Assembly (NCBI GenBank): GCA_017940415.1
Contig: JAGAYR010000042.1
Coordinates: 56,893 to 120,892, forward strand
Reading direction: 5' to 3'
Source of the DNA: Lachnospiraceae bacterium
GTDB taxonomy: Bacteria; Bacillota; Clostridia; Lachnospirales; Lachnospiraceae
DNA: 64,000 bases
The position numbers and the translations under genes are program-made. Positions 38,226 through 46,733 of this stretch are shown piece after piece (position 1 is the first letter of the stretch; each line of letters starts with the position of its first letter). Under the pieces are notes generated by a model that saw only the letters and a list, made by a program, of their open reading frames with translations, had not been told where the DNA came from and did no database searches.

Positions 38226-38978
38226 TTAGTTATCGCCTCTTGCACTTGAGATGTAAGTCATCGTCAGCATGCAGAAAACGTATGTCTGGATCGCACCGGA
38301 AAAAAGATCGAAGTAAACGTGGAGTGCTGCGGGCCATCCGGTAGCTATCCAGCCCAGCAGTCCGTAGATCAGAGCCATCATTACCGTTCCGGAAAGGACG
38401 TTTGCGAAAAGACGAAGTGAAAGCGAAATAGGAACCGCTATGTCCGAAATGATATTGATGGGAAGCCAGATAGGAAGCCAGGGAGGAAGGGGTGAACACT
38501 TATCCTTCCAAAGCTGTGAAGGCTTGGAGAATCTGACCTCGCTGTAATGAATAATGGTAAAAGTAATGAGGGCCAGAGGGAGGGTTACGCCGTAATCTGC
38601 CGTGGGCGGTCTCAGTCCCAGAAGACCCGAGATGTTCGATAACAGTATGAAACAGAATAAAGTTGCGATGTAATTGAAAAAAACGGGAGCGCCTTTTCCC
38701 ATTCCGCCGTTAACGGTGTTCATGAGAAACTCAACAAGCAGTTCCACTCCGTTCATAAATCCGCTCTTTGGAGCGAAGTTTTCTTCAGCAAGTGCTTTCT
38801 TGAATCCGCGACCCGCAATTACCGAAAATACCATCAGTATAAGCATCACCATAAGTATACTTACATGAGTATTGGTGATATATACCGTGTGGCCAAAGAA
38901 CGAGTAATCAAACAGTCCGTGGACCATGAAATCGATATTATCTGCAGAGAGCAGTAATCCGTATCCCAAATCCTTCAT
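38226..38978 (-). CDS. atpB: ATP synthase F0 a subunit
   Basis: Stator channel subunit of 250 aa with five to six transmembrane helices. The essential Arg is in the helix PISLSLRLFANVLSGTV. Its ATG overlaps the stop of the upstream gene (ATGA) and immediately follows GGAGG with no spacer, which is poor geometry; a TTG three codons later has 9-base spacing to the same site and could be the real start. Confidence 0.96.
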   Translation of the reverse strand: MKDLGYGLLLSADNIDFMVHGLFDYSFFGHTVYITNTHVSILMVMLILMVFSVIAGRGFKKALAEENFAPKSGFMNGVELLVEFLMNTVNGGMGKGAPVFFNYIATLFCFILLSNISGLLGLRPPTADYGVTLPLALITFTIIHYSEVRFSKPSQLWKDKCSPLPPWLPIWLPINIISDIAVPISLSLRLFANVLSGTVMMALIYGLLGWIATGWPAALHVYFDLFSGAIQTYVFCMLTMTYISSARGDN

Positions 38979-39514
38979 CCTCCGTGTTCTTTATCTTTCG
39001 GTTTCTCATTTTCCGGAACCAGCTCCGGATGCAATGCGTCATATACTTCCTGACTCATCGGAACAGGGTCCGTTTCGCCGAAATACGCATTATAGATCTT
39101 ATGTGTGAGCGGCTGCATGTATGCTGCAATCTTAAGGCACATATAAGCCGCAAAAAAAGCGATGGGATTAAGTCTGTCGGACATACAGAAGATTGCGATC
39201 AGTATTCCGAGGATCACATACCTCTTCAAATATCCGAAGTAAATCTTCTTTCGTGCATCTCCCTCGGGCAAGTCCAAAGCTTTATCGAGGGTCCTGTACA
39301 TATCGAGCGCCGAGACGATTGCGGTCAGTATTCCGAAGATCCAGGAAAACACCGGGGGGAATACTTTGAACTTCCCGCACAGAACTATTATCAGTACTAC
39401 TGCAATTCCTGTAAGACCTAAAAACACTATCCCGCTTACAAGCTCCAAAAGCGTTCTATTTCTTTTTTTCAGAACCGCTTTCAGATTCATTTCCCGCGGG
39501 ATCCTTTTTGTCAT
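38975..39514 (-). CDS. AtpI-like membrane protein of the ATP synthase operon
   Basis: A 179-aa protein with four predicted transmembrane helices (about 24-44, 56-74, 93-110 and 115-135) and a charged C-terminal tail ending in EKPKDKEHGG. The position just before atpB and the four-helix layout fit ATP synthase subunit I, thought to help c-ring assembly; sequence identity to known AtpI is not obvious to me. The start is uncertain: the ATG used here lies inside the end of atpZ, and a second ATG eight codons later is possible. Confidence 0.7.
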   Translation of the reverse strand: MTKRIPREMNLKAVLKKRNRTLLELVSGIVFLGLTGIAVVLIIVLCGKFKVFPPVFSWIFGILTAIVSALDMYRTLDKALDLPEGDARKKIYFGYLKRYVILGILIAIFCMSDRLNPIAFFAAYMCLKIAAYMQPLTHKIYNAYFGETDPVPMSQEVYDALHPELVPENEKPKDKEHGG

Positions 39515-39725
39515 CCGAAATGCTCATCGCAAAACGGTATATATTCCTGAAACCTGCCAGGGCACCGATAAAAAAGAACAATATGGCTATCCATTTTGTC
39601 CCCAATTTACTGTCCAGGAAATATCCCAGAGCGCCCATACCGCATATGGGTACAAGCAGAAACAAGGTAAACTGAAACATCATGGACAGCGCCCGGATCA
39701 CTTGGCGGTTATTATCCCTTCTCAC
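39456..39725 (-). CDS. atpZ: AtpZ-like small membrane protein
   Basis: Protein of 89 aa with two transmembrane helices (about 15-37 and 46-64) and the family pattern GMGALGYFLDSKLGTKWIAILFFF split by a short loop. AtpZ/AtpI pairs begin many clostridial atp operons and have been linked to ion (Ca2+/Mg2+) handling and c-ring assembly. The GTG start lies only about 3 bases after the predicted transcription start; a second GTG eight codons later has AGAAGGG at 14 bases. The start is therefore unsure. The next gene overlaps it by 59 bp. Confidence 0.8.
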   Translation of the reverse strand: MRRDNNRQVIRALSMMFQFTLFLLVPICGMGALGYFLDSKLGTKWIAILFFFIGALAGFRNIYRFAMSISDDKKDPAGNESESGSEKKK

Positions 39726-39734
39726 AACACGCCA

Positions 39735-39763
39735 ATTATACCGCTAATTTGTGGAAAAGTCTA
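39735..39763 (-). promoter_or_regulatory. Promoter of the ATP synthase operon
   Basis: Minus-strand TATAAT (39735-39740) with TAGACT 17 bp upstream (39758-39763). Transcription would begin near 39728, almost at the first GTG of atpZ. Confidence 0.6.
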
Positions 39764-39859
39764 TCAATTCGGCAGTATTTTATGCTATAGTCAATGCAAC
39801 TTGATTCCGTTTCCGAAAGTGGCAAAACAAATTGCCCACAATTGCAAAAAGGAGGACCC

Positions 39860-40339
39860 ATGGGCATCGAAAAACTATTCCGTAAGAGGATAATCCCCGC
39901 AGAATGCAGGCTTCTCGAAGATGACGAGATCGTATACTCCGATGAATCCATTCTCGTGACCAAATGGAAAACCCTCAATCCCAAGACGGATTTTTCCCAC
40001 GGATCCAGTGTTTACGACTACGAAAAAGGCATCAAAGTAAGTAAATTCTACAGAGACGACGATTCCCTCCTCTATTGGTACATCGATATCGTGGAATTCA
40101 GCCCCGGAGCGGACAAGACCGAACTTGTCGTAACAGACCTGCTTGCGGACGTCATAATATACCCTTCGGGCAAAATAAAGGTTGTGGACCTGGACGAGCT
40201 CGCTGAAGCCCTTGAGAAGGCCCTTATAACCCAGGAGCAGACAATCAACTGCATGAAGCAGTTAAACGACCTCCTGACCCTTATCTACAGGGATAAATTC
40301 GATACTTTAACAGAGCCTCTTGATTCCAGAGGATTATAA
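39860..40339 (+). CDS. DUF402 domain protein
   Basis: A 159-aa soluble protein. The DUF402 fold is suggested by WYIDIVEF followed by VTDLLADVIIYPSGKIKVVDLDELAEAL, with the acidic residues that bind metal in homologues. Relatives include nucleoside tri-/diphosphatases (Ntdp, YgaC) and FAU-1-like RNA-binding proteins, so a phosphatase role is possible but not shown. The start follows AAGGAGG; a longer reading 22 codons upstream precedes this site. It is alone, divergent from the atp operon and convergent with the YhaN-like gene. Confidence 0.82.
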   Translation: MGIEKLFRKRIIPAECRLLEDDEIVYSDESILVTKWKTLNPKTDFSHGSSVYDYEKGIKVSKFYRDDDSLLYWYIDIVEFSPGADKTELVVTDLLADVIIYPSGKIKVVDLDELAEALEKALITQEQTINCMKQLNDLLTLIYRDKFDTLTEPLDSRGL

Positions 40340-40340
40340 A

Positions 40341-40403
40341 AAACAGGGGGACGGTTCCGGTGTTTCAATGAATTCCTGAAACACCGGAACCGTCCCCCTG
40401 TTT
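40341..40403. repeat. GGGGACGGTTCC hairpin element, copy 2 (bidirectional terminator)
   Basis: A perfect 27-bp stem with a 9-base loop (ATGAATTCC) between two convergent genes. The base carries A/T runs at both ends, so it should terminate both. It shares GGGGACGGTTCC and the AATGAAT loop with the element 3' of prs but has a different inner arm (GGTGTTTCA in place of CTTTTGGCA). Confidence 0.9.
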
Positions 40404-40411
40404 TCTCTTCT

Positions 40412-42781
40412 TTAGAACTTTCTTGCCTGCTGGCAGGTGAAGTAAACAACCTGGTACTCTTTTGAAAGAGTCTTGATGAACTCGGAAGCTCCCTTGAGCT
40501 TGGTATCATCGAGATTTACGAAAGGATCGTCGAGTACGAGGAAAGGCTTCTCTGCGTTATACATCGCATCAGCCATGGCAACTCTTCTGCAGAGTCCCAC
40601 AAGATCCTTGTAGCCTTCGGAAAGGGTATCGGGAACTCTGGGCTGTCCCTGCTCAAGATATGTTACGTTCAGGTTGGCATCGATGGTGTACTTCTTCTCA
40701 TCGCTTCCGGTGAGCATTGCATAATACTTATCAAATGCAGCCTGAATGTCCTTGATATATCTGGTGTTGAAGTTATCTCTTGCGGTTGCGAGATACTCTC
40801 TTGTCTTGCTGACTGTCTCATATCTGACCTTGAGAGCCTTGAGAGCTTCATCCTTGGTCTCAAACTCTTCACGGGCATTATCCATTGAAGTGAAGATCTC
40901 TTCAGCCTCGGCAAGTTCTTTCTTACATGCATCCATGAGCTTTTCGTCATCCTTGATGGCCTGTTCGCTCTTGGAAAGTGCATCTTCAAGATCATCAACG
41001 GTGATAACGGATTCTTCGGGGCTTTCGAGACTGTCGTATTTGGAAACGTCATGATCAGTCTCAAATACGCTTACTCTCTTGGTTGCATCGTCCAGATCCT
41101 TCTTTCTTACAGTGATCTGCTCGATCCTGGTTGCAATCTCACTTACGGGGATGGAGATTTCCGCAGCATCAGACTCGGGAATTGATGATCTGGTACCCAT
41201 TACGGAACACTTCTTTACATACTCCTTGATGGCAGCAAGTCTGCCGTCATAGTCATATTCCTTGACCAGCTCTTCGTATTTCTTTTTCTTCTCACCGAGA
41301 GCCTCGTATTCCCTAACCTGGTTTCTGAGGTTCATAAGGTCTCCGGTTGCGGATCTGCCTACAAGTCTGATTCCGACATTTCCGAGAAGGTCCTGAGCGT
41401 CCATCTCGGTGCCTTCAACAAGTTCCTCATCCTCTGCGATCTTGGTCATGAGTTCGTTGTATCTTCTGGCAACGCCTTCACCGCTTGTCCTGGTCTCATC
41501 ATTGTGCTTCTTGTTGAGGATTGCACCGTATACGATAAGTGCAACGCCGAGAATGGCAGCTGCAGCGATAAAGTAGATCTTGGTAATAACAGCCGCAACT
41601 ACTGCTGCGAGGATGATTATGATTCCTCCGATGAGCATTGCATAGAAAGGCTTATATTTCTCTCTCTGTGCTTCGAGAGCCTGGTTCTTGAGGATCTCAG
41701 CCTCATCTCTTCTGTCGGGAAGATCATCCTTAAGTTCCTGGATCATATTCCACTGATGGATAAGTCTGTCAATCTCTTTGGAATCGGGAATCTTCTTACT
41801 GAATCTCTTGGTCTCTTCCTCAAGTCTCTCAGCTTCAGCGGGAGTGAGGTTATGAGCTCTGAGTTCTTTCTCGTCTTCTCTAAGCTTGGTAGCGTCTTCA
41901 ACCCACTTTTTGGCGGTAGCTTCGTCGGGAATCTCTCCCTCGAATACGCTCTTTGCGGATCTCAGATCGTCTTCCGCCTTAACCTTGGCCTTTTTGAGAT
42001 TCTCGTAATTGGCCTTCTGCTCTTTCAGATCAAGATATTTTCTGAGGGCATCAAGGCGGGCTCTGAGTTCTGCGGATCTCTTGGTGTCAGCCTTTGCCTT
42101 CTCCGCTGCCTGCTCGTTCTTGTAGGTAAGTTCTTCGCACAGGCTCTTCTGCGAATCTATGTTTCTGAACAGATCCTTTAACTTGGAAAGCTCTGCCTCT
42201 TCTTTGTTGATAAGACCCGTAGCTCTTCCGGGGTTAAGTCTGTCACACTCTTTCTTGAGCGCTTCATCTGCTGCAGCGTAGTTTCTCATGTCGTCGTCTT
42301 TTTCGGAGACGCCGCCGATACGTGCGCTGATGTCACTGGTAACGCTGGTTGCACAATCCTGCTGTGATACGAATGCGGTCTTTTCAAAAGAGTCAGCATC
42401 GATTCCGAAAAGTGCGATACCTATTACAGGCTCGAAATCATGGGATGCCATGCCGGTCTCGGTATTCATTACCTTGGCAACATCCTCGGATTCCTTGGTT
42501 CCGAAAGTTCTGTAGATGCAGTATTTTACTCCGTCTTTTTCGAAAGTAAGATTTCCGCCGTAAGTTCCGCCCTGCCAGGGTCTGTAGAACTTTCTCTCGT
42601 TCTCGATATCGGATCTGGATTTCTCACCCATGAATCCGTAGAACATTACTCTGATGAATGCGGCAAGCGTGGATTTACCGCTTCCGTTATCGTTGATAAA
42701 TGTGTTGAGTCCGTCCGAAAAATCCTTGTCGACATTGCTCAGCAAACCGAAATTCTCTATATGACAAGAAACGAGCTTCAT
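40412..42781 (-). CDS. YhaN/SbcC-like ATPase with two central membrane helices
   Basis: Rad50/SMC-type protein of 789 aa. Walker A NGSGKST (32-38) is at the N-terminus, the ABC signature-like LSEGYKDLVGLCRR and Walker B FLVLDDPFVNLDD at the C-terminus, with long coiled coils between. Unusually for an SMC-type protein, two hydrophobic helices (about 380-400 and 403-422) sit in the middle of the coiled coil, as in B. subtilis YhaN. It overlaps the nuclease gene by 4 bp (ATGA). The pair probably handles DNA ends, perhaps at the membrane. Confidence 0.85.
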   Translation of the reverse strand: MKLVSCHIENFGLLSNVDKDFSDGLNTFINDNGSGKSTLAAFIRVMFYGFMGEKSRSDIENERKFYRPWQGGTYGGNLTFEKDGVKYCIYRTFGTKESEDVAKVMNTETGMASHDFEPVIGIALFGIDADSFEKTAFVSQQDCATSVTSDISARIGGVSEKDDDMRNYAAADEALKKECDRLNPGRATGLINKEEAELSKLKDLFRNIDSQKSLCEELTYKNEQAAEKAKADTKRSAELRARLDALRKYLDLKEQKANYENLKKAKVKAEDDLRSAKSVFEGEIPDEATAKKWVEDATKLREDEKELRAHNLTPAEAERLEEETKRFSKKIPDSKEIDRLIHQWNMIQELKDDLPDRRDEAEILKNQALEAQREKYKPFYAMLIGGIIIILAAVVAAVITKIYFIAAAAILGVALIVYGAILNKKHNDETRTSGEGVARRYNELMTKIAEDEELVEGTEMDAQDLLGNVGIRLVGRSATGDLMNLRNQVREYEALGEKKKKYEELVKEYDYDGRLAAIKEYVKKCSVMGTRSSIPESDAAEISIPVSEIATRIEQITVRKKDLDDATKRVSVFETDHDVSKYDSLESPEESVITVDDLEDALSKSEQAIKDDEKLMDACKKELAEAEEIFTSMDNAREEFETKDEALKALKVRYETVSKTREYLATARDNFNTRYIKDIQAAFDKYYAMLTGSDEKKYTIDANLNVTYLEQGQPRVPDTLSEGYKDLVGLCRRVAMADAMYNAEKPFLVLDDPFVNLDDTKLKGASEFIKTLSKEYQVVYFTCQQARKF

Positions 42782-43890
42782 AAGCTGATCTCCTCCCCCT
42801 TAAGCACCTGAACGGCGCATCTGACTATACGACCTTTCTCCTCCTCGCTCAAGCCTTCCTCTGACTGAAGCAGTCTTACAAGCTCTCCCTTGAGAGAAGC
42901 TTCGTGGAGATATTCATCATAATCGATGGCGATCTTGCTTTCATCTATGACTTCGGCATAGAAGAATCTTCCTACCGCATTTCTCTTGACGTGCTCGATA
43001 TCTTTCTCGATATTGACGTCAGCTTCACCGGTAAGTGTGATTCTTACTAGATCGTCGGAAGTGGCATCCGAAGCCTTGATCGCATCGCTGATGCACTTGT
43101 CGATTTCGGGAGTGGTCATGCACTCGGAGATATCGGCTTTGATCTCGTAAACATTTCTCTTAGCAAAGGGAACAAATTTGGAATCGAATTTAAGAGTATC
43201 CTCATCGATATCGATAAGAACAAATCCATGCTCGCCGCACTCGTCGAATCCGCGTCCTTCAATGCATCCGGAATAGCAGTACTTTCCTCTGGAAGGAAGC
43301 TCGCCTTCGACAAAAGAATGATAGTGGCCGAGTGCAAGATAATCTATGTTTCTGTTCTTGAGTCTGCTAAGGTCAATGCTGTCCGCCTTGTCCTTGCCCT
43401 GATATTTGTCGGCACATCCGTGCATGATAACGATGTTCATGGAATCATACTCAAGATTAAGCTCTGTGTAAGCTTTGTCGAATCCATCCTCGCCGGGAAT
43501 GATACCGGTGATGTTGATCTTCTTTCCCCCGGGAATGGTAAGCGAATAATTCTGAATTCCTTCTTTGTCGAAGATCTTCAGATTAGCAGGAATGCTGCCC
43601 GATTCGAAATATCCTGTCTCGTCATGATTTCCCTTAAGATAATAAAAGAGAACTCCGGGATGTTTCTCGAATGCGTCACGAACTCTGTTTACAGCTCCTA
43701 CTCTCGCACGGCTTGTATCAAAGAGATCGCCCGCTATAATAACGGCTCTTACTCCGTTTTCATCTGCGTAATCTGCGATATTGCAGAACGTGTCCAGTAT
43801 CTCGTCCCTTCTGGTCGCAGCTTTTGACTTGTCCAGCTTTGATTCCATTTTGGAATCAAGGTGGGCGTCTGCCAAGTGAATAATCTTCAT
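42778..43890 (-). CDS. YhaO/SbcD-like DNA exonuclease (metallophosphoesterase)
   Basis: Calcineurin-like nuclease of 370 aa. All phosphoesterase motifs are present: DAH (8-10), GDLFD, GNHDE, MHG and GHYH, which coordinate two metal ions. The C-terminal capping region (about 260-370) is typical of SbcD/Mre11-like proteins. It precedes and overlaps the SMC-type ATPase gene, the usual nuclease-ATPase pair for double-strand-break or hairpin processing. A GAAGAGGGG site precedes the ATG. Confidence 0.9.
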   Translation of the reverse strand: MKIIHLADAHLDSKMESKLDKSKAATRRDEILDTFCNIADYADENGVRAVIIAGDLFDTSRARVGAVNRVRDAFEKHPGVLFYYLKGNHDETGYFESGSIPANLKIFDKEGIQNYSLTIPGGKKINITGIIPGEDGFDKAYTELNLEYDSMNIVIMHGCADKYQGKDKADSIDLSRLKNRNIDYLALGHYHSFVEGELPSRGKYCYSGCIEGRGFDECGEHGFVLIDIDEDTLKFDSKFVPFAKRNVYEIKADISECMTTPEIDKCISDAIKASDATSDDLVRITLTGEADVNIEKDIEHVKRNAVGRFFYAEVIDESKIAIDYDEYLHEASLKGELVRLLQSEEGLSEEEKGRIVRCAVQVLKGEEISL

Positions 43891-43948
43891 GCCCCTCTTC
43901 CTTTCCTATATATCCGAGCCTCTTGCCTGTCGCAAAAAGCTTTTCGTA

Positions 43949-45157
43949 TCAGTAAAAGATATGCCCGCCTATCTGAATGCCCGTCAGTCCCTCAATGGGC
44001 GTTCTGAAATAGACGCATGTTCCGACGTTTGTAACACCTCTCATGGCTTCATCCGCAGCCTGATAGCAGCTGGATGTTGCTTTGTTCTGAGCAAGTGCTA
44101 TTGCCAGTCTTCCGCTTCCCGCAGGTGAGAACTGGCTTCTCTGATATATGACTCCCGTGATGGTATCGGGATATTTTGCACTGAGTAATCTGTTGATGAC
44201 AACCGCACCTACCGCAACCTGTCCTTCGTAGGGCTCTCCTCCCGCCTCGCAATATATCAGATTTGCAAGGAGGTATCTGTCATTTTCATCAAAGGTAACC
44301 TGGGAGATATCTCTCCACACTCCGTTGGCCGCCGCTCTGGACATCGCCATCTCTTCCGCAAGCTTTGCTTTGAGATATGCAAGGTCCTGTTCCTTGGCTT
44401 TTATTGCGGCTTCATATGCAAGTGCCGCAGCTTCGCCGTCTTCTATCTGTCCGGAGTAGACATTTATCGTATCTCTCGTGCTGGCTATGATGCCGTTGAC
44501 CTTGTCCTGCTCGGCTTCGGCCTCGGCTATAAGCGATTCAAGTTCCGCCCTTTCCATTTCCAGGCGGGCTTTCTGGTCTTCTATGAAAGCTCTGTTGTCC
44601 TTGAACTCCTGAAACTTTCTCTGGTCATATTCTTCGATCTTCTCGAAAAATTCCGCAGCCGTAAGCATTTCGGAAATGGATTTTGCGCTTAGAAGCGCAG
44701 AGATAAAATCCTGATCCCCTCTTTCATACATGTCGCGTACTCTGATGACCATGCATTCATACTGCCACTCTTCCGTAGCTACCGCTTCATCAAGAGCTGC
44801 GGATGTTTCTTCGATCTCGGCCTGCTTCTGAACCATTGCCGCTTCAAGGGCAGTGAGATTGTCACTTATGTTCTCCAGTTCCCCACTGAGTTCTCCGACT
44901 CTTGTCATGAGTTCTCCGTGCTGGGTCCTCAGTTCGTTAAGTGCCTGCTCATTGGCCAGACGCTGTGCTTCAAGAAGGTCTTTTTCCGCCTGTGCCTGAT
45001 CGATCTGCTGCTGGGTTGTGGCAAAAACCTCACCCTGCGGTATGAAAACAAGTGCAGATACCAAAGCCGCGGTCAGCAGGCCGCTTATGAAAGTATGGCC
45101 CGCACCTCCGCTTCTGTGCGGTTTAAATATGAGATTTTCACCGCGTTTTTTCATCAT
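43949..45157 (-). CDS. Secreted cell-wall hydrolase with coiled coil and SleB/CwlJ domain
   Basis: Exported 402-aa protein. A membrane/signal segment spans about 22-46 (cleavage after EVFA likely). A PcsB-like coiled coil covers about 48-275, and the C-terminal Hydrolase_2 (SleB/CwlJ) domain covers about 290-400, with the catalytic Glu304 in IYCEAGGEPYEGQVAVGAVVINR-type sequence and the tail YFRTPIEGLTGIQIGGHIFY. SleB-type enzymes are lytic transglycosylases of spore cortex or vegetative wall. The start overlaps the stop of the deaminase gene (ATGA) and lacks its own good ribosome site, so translation is coupled. Confidence 0.88.
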   Translation of the reverse strand: MMKKRGENLIFKPHRSGGAGHTFISGLLTAALVSALVFIPQGEVFATTQQQIDQAQAEKDLLEAQRLANEQALNELRTQHGELMTRVGELSGELENISDNLTALEAAMVQKQAEIEETSAALDEAVATEEWQYECMVIRVRDMYERGDQDFISALLSAKSISEMLTAAEFFEKIEEYDQRKFQEFKDNRAFIEDQKARLEMERAELESLIAEAEAEQDKVNGIIASTRDTINVYSGQIEDGEAAALAYEAAIKAKEQDLAYLKAKLAEEMAMSRAAANGVWRDISQVTFDENDRYLLANLIYCEAGGEPYEGQVAVGAVVINRLLSAKYPDTITGVIYQRSQFSPAGSGRLAIALAQNKATSSCYQAADEAMRGVTNVGTCVYFRTPIEGLTGIQIGGHIFY

Positions 45158-45642
45158 AAAGAAATGCTTATGTTCCTGCCCGTCTCTTTATACTGGGTAT
45201 ATTTGACGCCTGCCGCATCAAACATTCTCTTGGCAGCCAGATTGGTATCGGTTCCGTTGTATTTGTCGCTGTGATAAACAACTTCCTTGATACCGGCCTG
45301 GATTATGGCTTTCGCACATTCATTACAGGGGAAAAGAGATACATAGAGGATCGTATCTTCAAGAGATCCTCCTCTGTAATTGAGTATCGCATTCAGTTCA
45401 CTGTGCGTTACATATGCGTATTTATTGGTTCCGGGATTTCCTTCCCTGCTCCAGGGAAATTCGTCATCGCTGCATCCCTTGGGGAGTCCGTTATATCCCA
45501 TTGAAAGAATCTTATGATCACGGCTTACTATACAGCAGCCCACCTGGGTATTGGGGTCCTTGCTCCTGAATCCGGAGAGATGTGCGACGCCCATGAAATA
45601 TTCATCCCAGCTGATATAATCTTCTCTTTTCTTATCATCCAT
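45154..45642 (-). CDS. Deoxycytidylate (dCMP) deaminase
   Basis: Zinc enzyme of 162 aa that makes dUMP from dCMP for thymidylate synthesis. Zinc ligands and proton donor are His80 and Glu82 (VTHSELNAI) and Cys106/Cys109 (PCNEC). The N-terminal SWDEYFMGVA and KDPNTQVGCCIV blocks are typical of ComEB/dCMP deaminases. Its ATG overlaps the upp stop by one base (TAATG) and its stop overlaps the next start, so three genes are translationally linked. Confidence 0.95.
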   Translation of the reverse strand: MDDKKREDYISWDEYFMGVAHLSGFRSKDPNTQVGCCIVSRDHKILSMGYNGLPKGCSDDEFPWSREGNPGTNKYAYVTHSELNAILNYRGGSLEDTILYVSLFPCNECAKAIIQAGIKEVVYHSDKYNGTDTNLAAKRMFDAAGVKYTQYKETGRNISISL

Positions 45643-46271
45643 TATTTGGTACCGAAAATTCTGTCTCCGGCATCACCGAGACCGGGAACGATGTAATTGT
45701 GGTCATTGAGTTTCTCATCAACCGCACCGATGAAGATATCTACATCGGGATGAGCTTCCTTGAGAACTTCGATTCCCTTGGGAGCTGCGATGATGCAGAG
45801 GAAGTGAATGTTCTTGCATCCTCTGAGCTTGAGCATTGAAATAGCTTCAACTGCGGATCCGCCGGTTGCGAGCATGGGATCTACGACAAAGATCTCACGG
45901 TCTGCACAGTCTGCGGGTATCTTACAATAATATTCTACGGGCTTGGAAGTATCGGGATCTCTGTAGAGTCCGATGTGTCCGACCTTTGCGGTAGGGATCA
46001 TGGAAAGCATTCCGTCCACCATTCCGAGTCCTGCTCTTAAAATAGGGATTACGGCAAGCTTCTTACCTGCAAGCTGCTTAACCGTGGTCTTGCAGATGGG
46101 AGTTTCGATCTCTACATCCTCAAGCTTAAGATCGCGGGTTGCCTCATAACAAATGAGCATTGCAATCTCACTGATGGTCTCGCGGAATTCCTTGGTTCCG
46201 GTCTCCTTTCTTCTGATAAATCCGATCTTATGTCCTATCAAAGGATGATCCATTACCACTATTTTTCCCAT
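45642..46271 (-). CDS. upp: Uracil phosphoribosyltransferase
   Basis: Pyrimidine salvage enzyme making UMP from uracil and PRPP; 209 aa. The family blocks [30 protein letters not shown], the PRPP loop [10 protein letters not shown] and the C-terminal uracil-binding [15 protein letters not shown]-like motif (here [16 protein letters not shown]) are all clear. It lies between rpiB and the dCMP deaminase gene and starts after AAGGAGA. Confidence 0.98.
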   Translation of the reverse strand: MGKIVVMDHPLIGHKIGFIRRKETGTKEFRETISEIAMLICYEATRDLKLEDVEIETPICKTTVKQLAGKKLAVIPILRAGLGMVDGMLSMIPTAKVGHIGLYRDPDTSKPVEYYCKIPADCADREIFVVDPMLATGGSAVEAISMLKLRGCKNIHFLCIIAAPKGIEVLKEAHPDVDIFIGAVDEKLNDHNYIVPGLGDAGDRIFGTK

Positions 46272-46298
46272 ACTGCTTCTCCTTGTAACTAAAACTTA

Positions 46299-46733
46299 TT
46301 ATACGTTTTCAATCTGTCTGATCCTTCTTTCGTGGCGCTGTGCTCCTGAAAACGCGGTGTCCACGAATGCATCGGTAATAGCTTCCGCAAGATTGGTTCC
46401 TACGATACCCGCTCCGAGTGCAAGCATATTTGCATCATTGTGAAGTCTGGTCATTCTTGCGCTTAAAGGATCCGAGCAAAGTGCGCATCTGATTCCTTTT
46501 TCCTTGTTTGCACAGATGCTTACGCCGATTCCGGTAGTGCATATTACAATACCCTTTTCGCAGGTGCCGTCAGCTACAAGTCTTGCCGCAGCATGTGCAT
46601 ACTTGGGATAGTCGCAGGAATCTTTTGAATAAGTTCCCACATCCTCGACTTCATGACCCTTTTCCTCAAGATATGCTCTGAGATGCTCCTTGAGATCGTA
46701 CCCGCCGTGATCACAACCGATTGCAATTTTCAT
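46299..46733 (-). CDS. rpiB: Ribose-5-phosphate isomerase B
   Basis: Interconverts ribulose-5-phosphate and ribose-5-phosphate (RpiB/LacA family), feeding PRPP synthesis. It has 144 aa. Conserved parts are IGCDHGGYDLKEHL at the N-terminus, Cys65 in ICTTGIGVSICANK and the phosphate-binding tail QRHERRIRQIE. The ATG follows GGGAGG located inside the end of the upstream gene; only its own stop-to-start boundary separates them. Confidence 0.96.
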   Translation of the reverse strand: MKIAIGCDHGGYDLKEHLRAYLEEKGHEVEDVGTYSKDSCDYPKYAHAAARLVADGTCEKGIVICTTGIGVSICANKEKGIRCALCSDPLSARMTRLHNDANMLALGAGIVGTNLAEAITDAFVDTAFSGAQRHERRIRQIENV

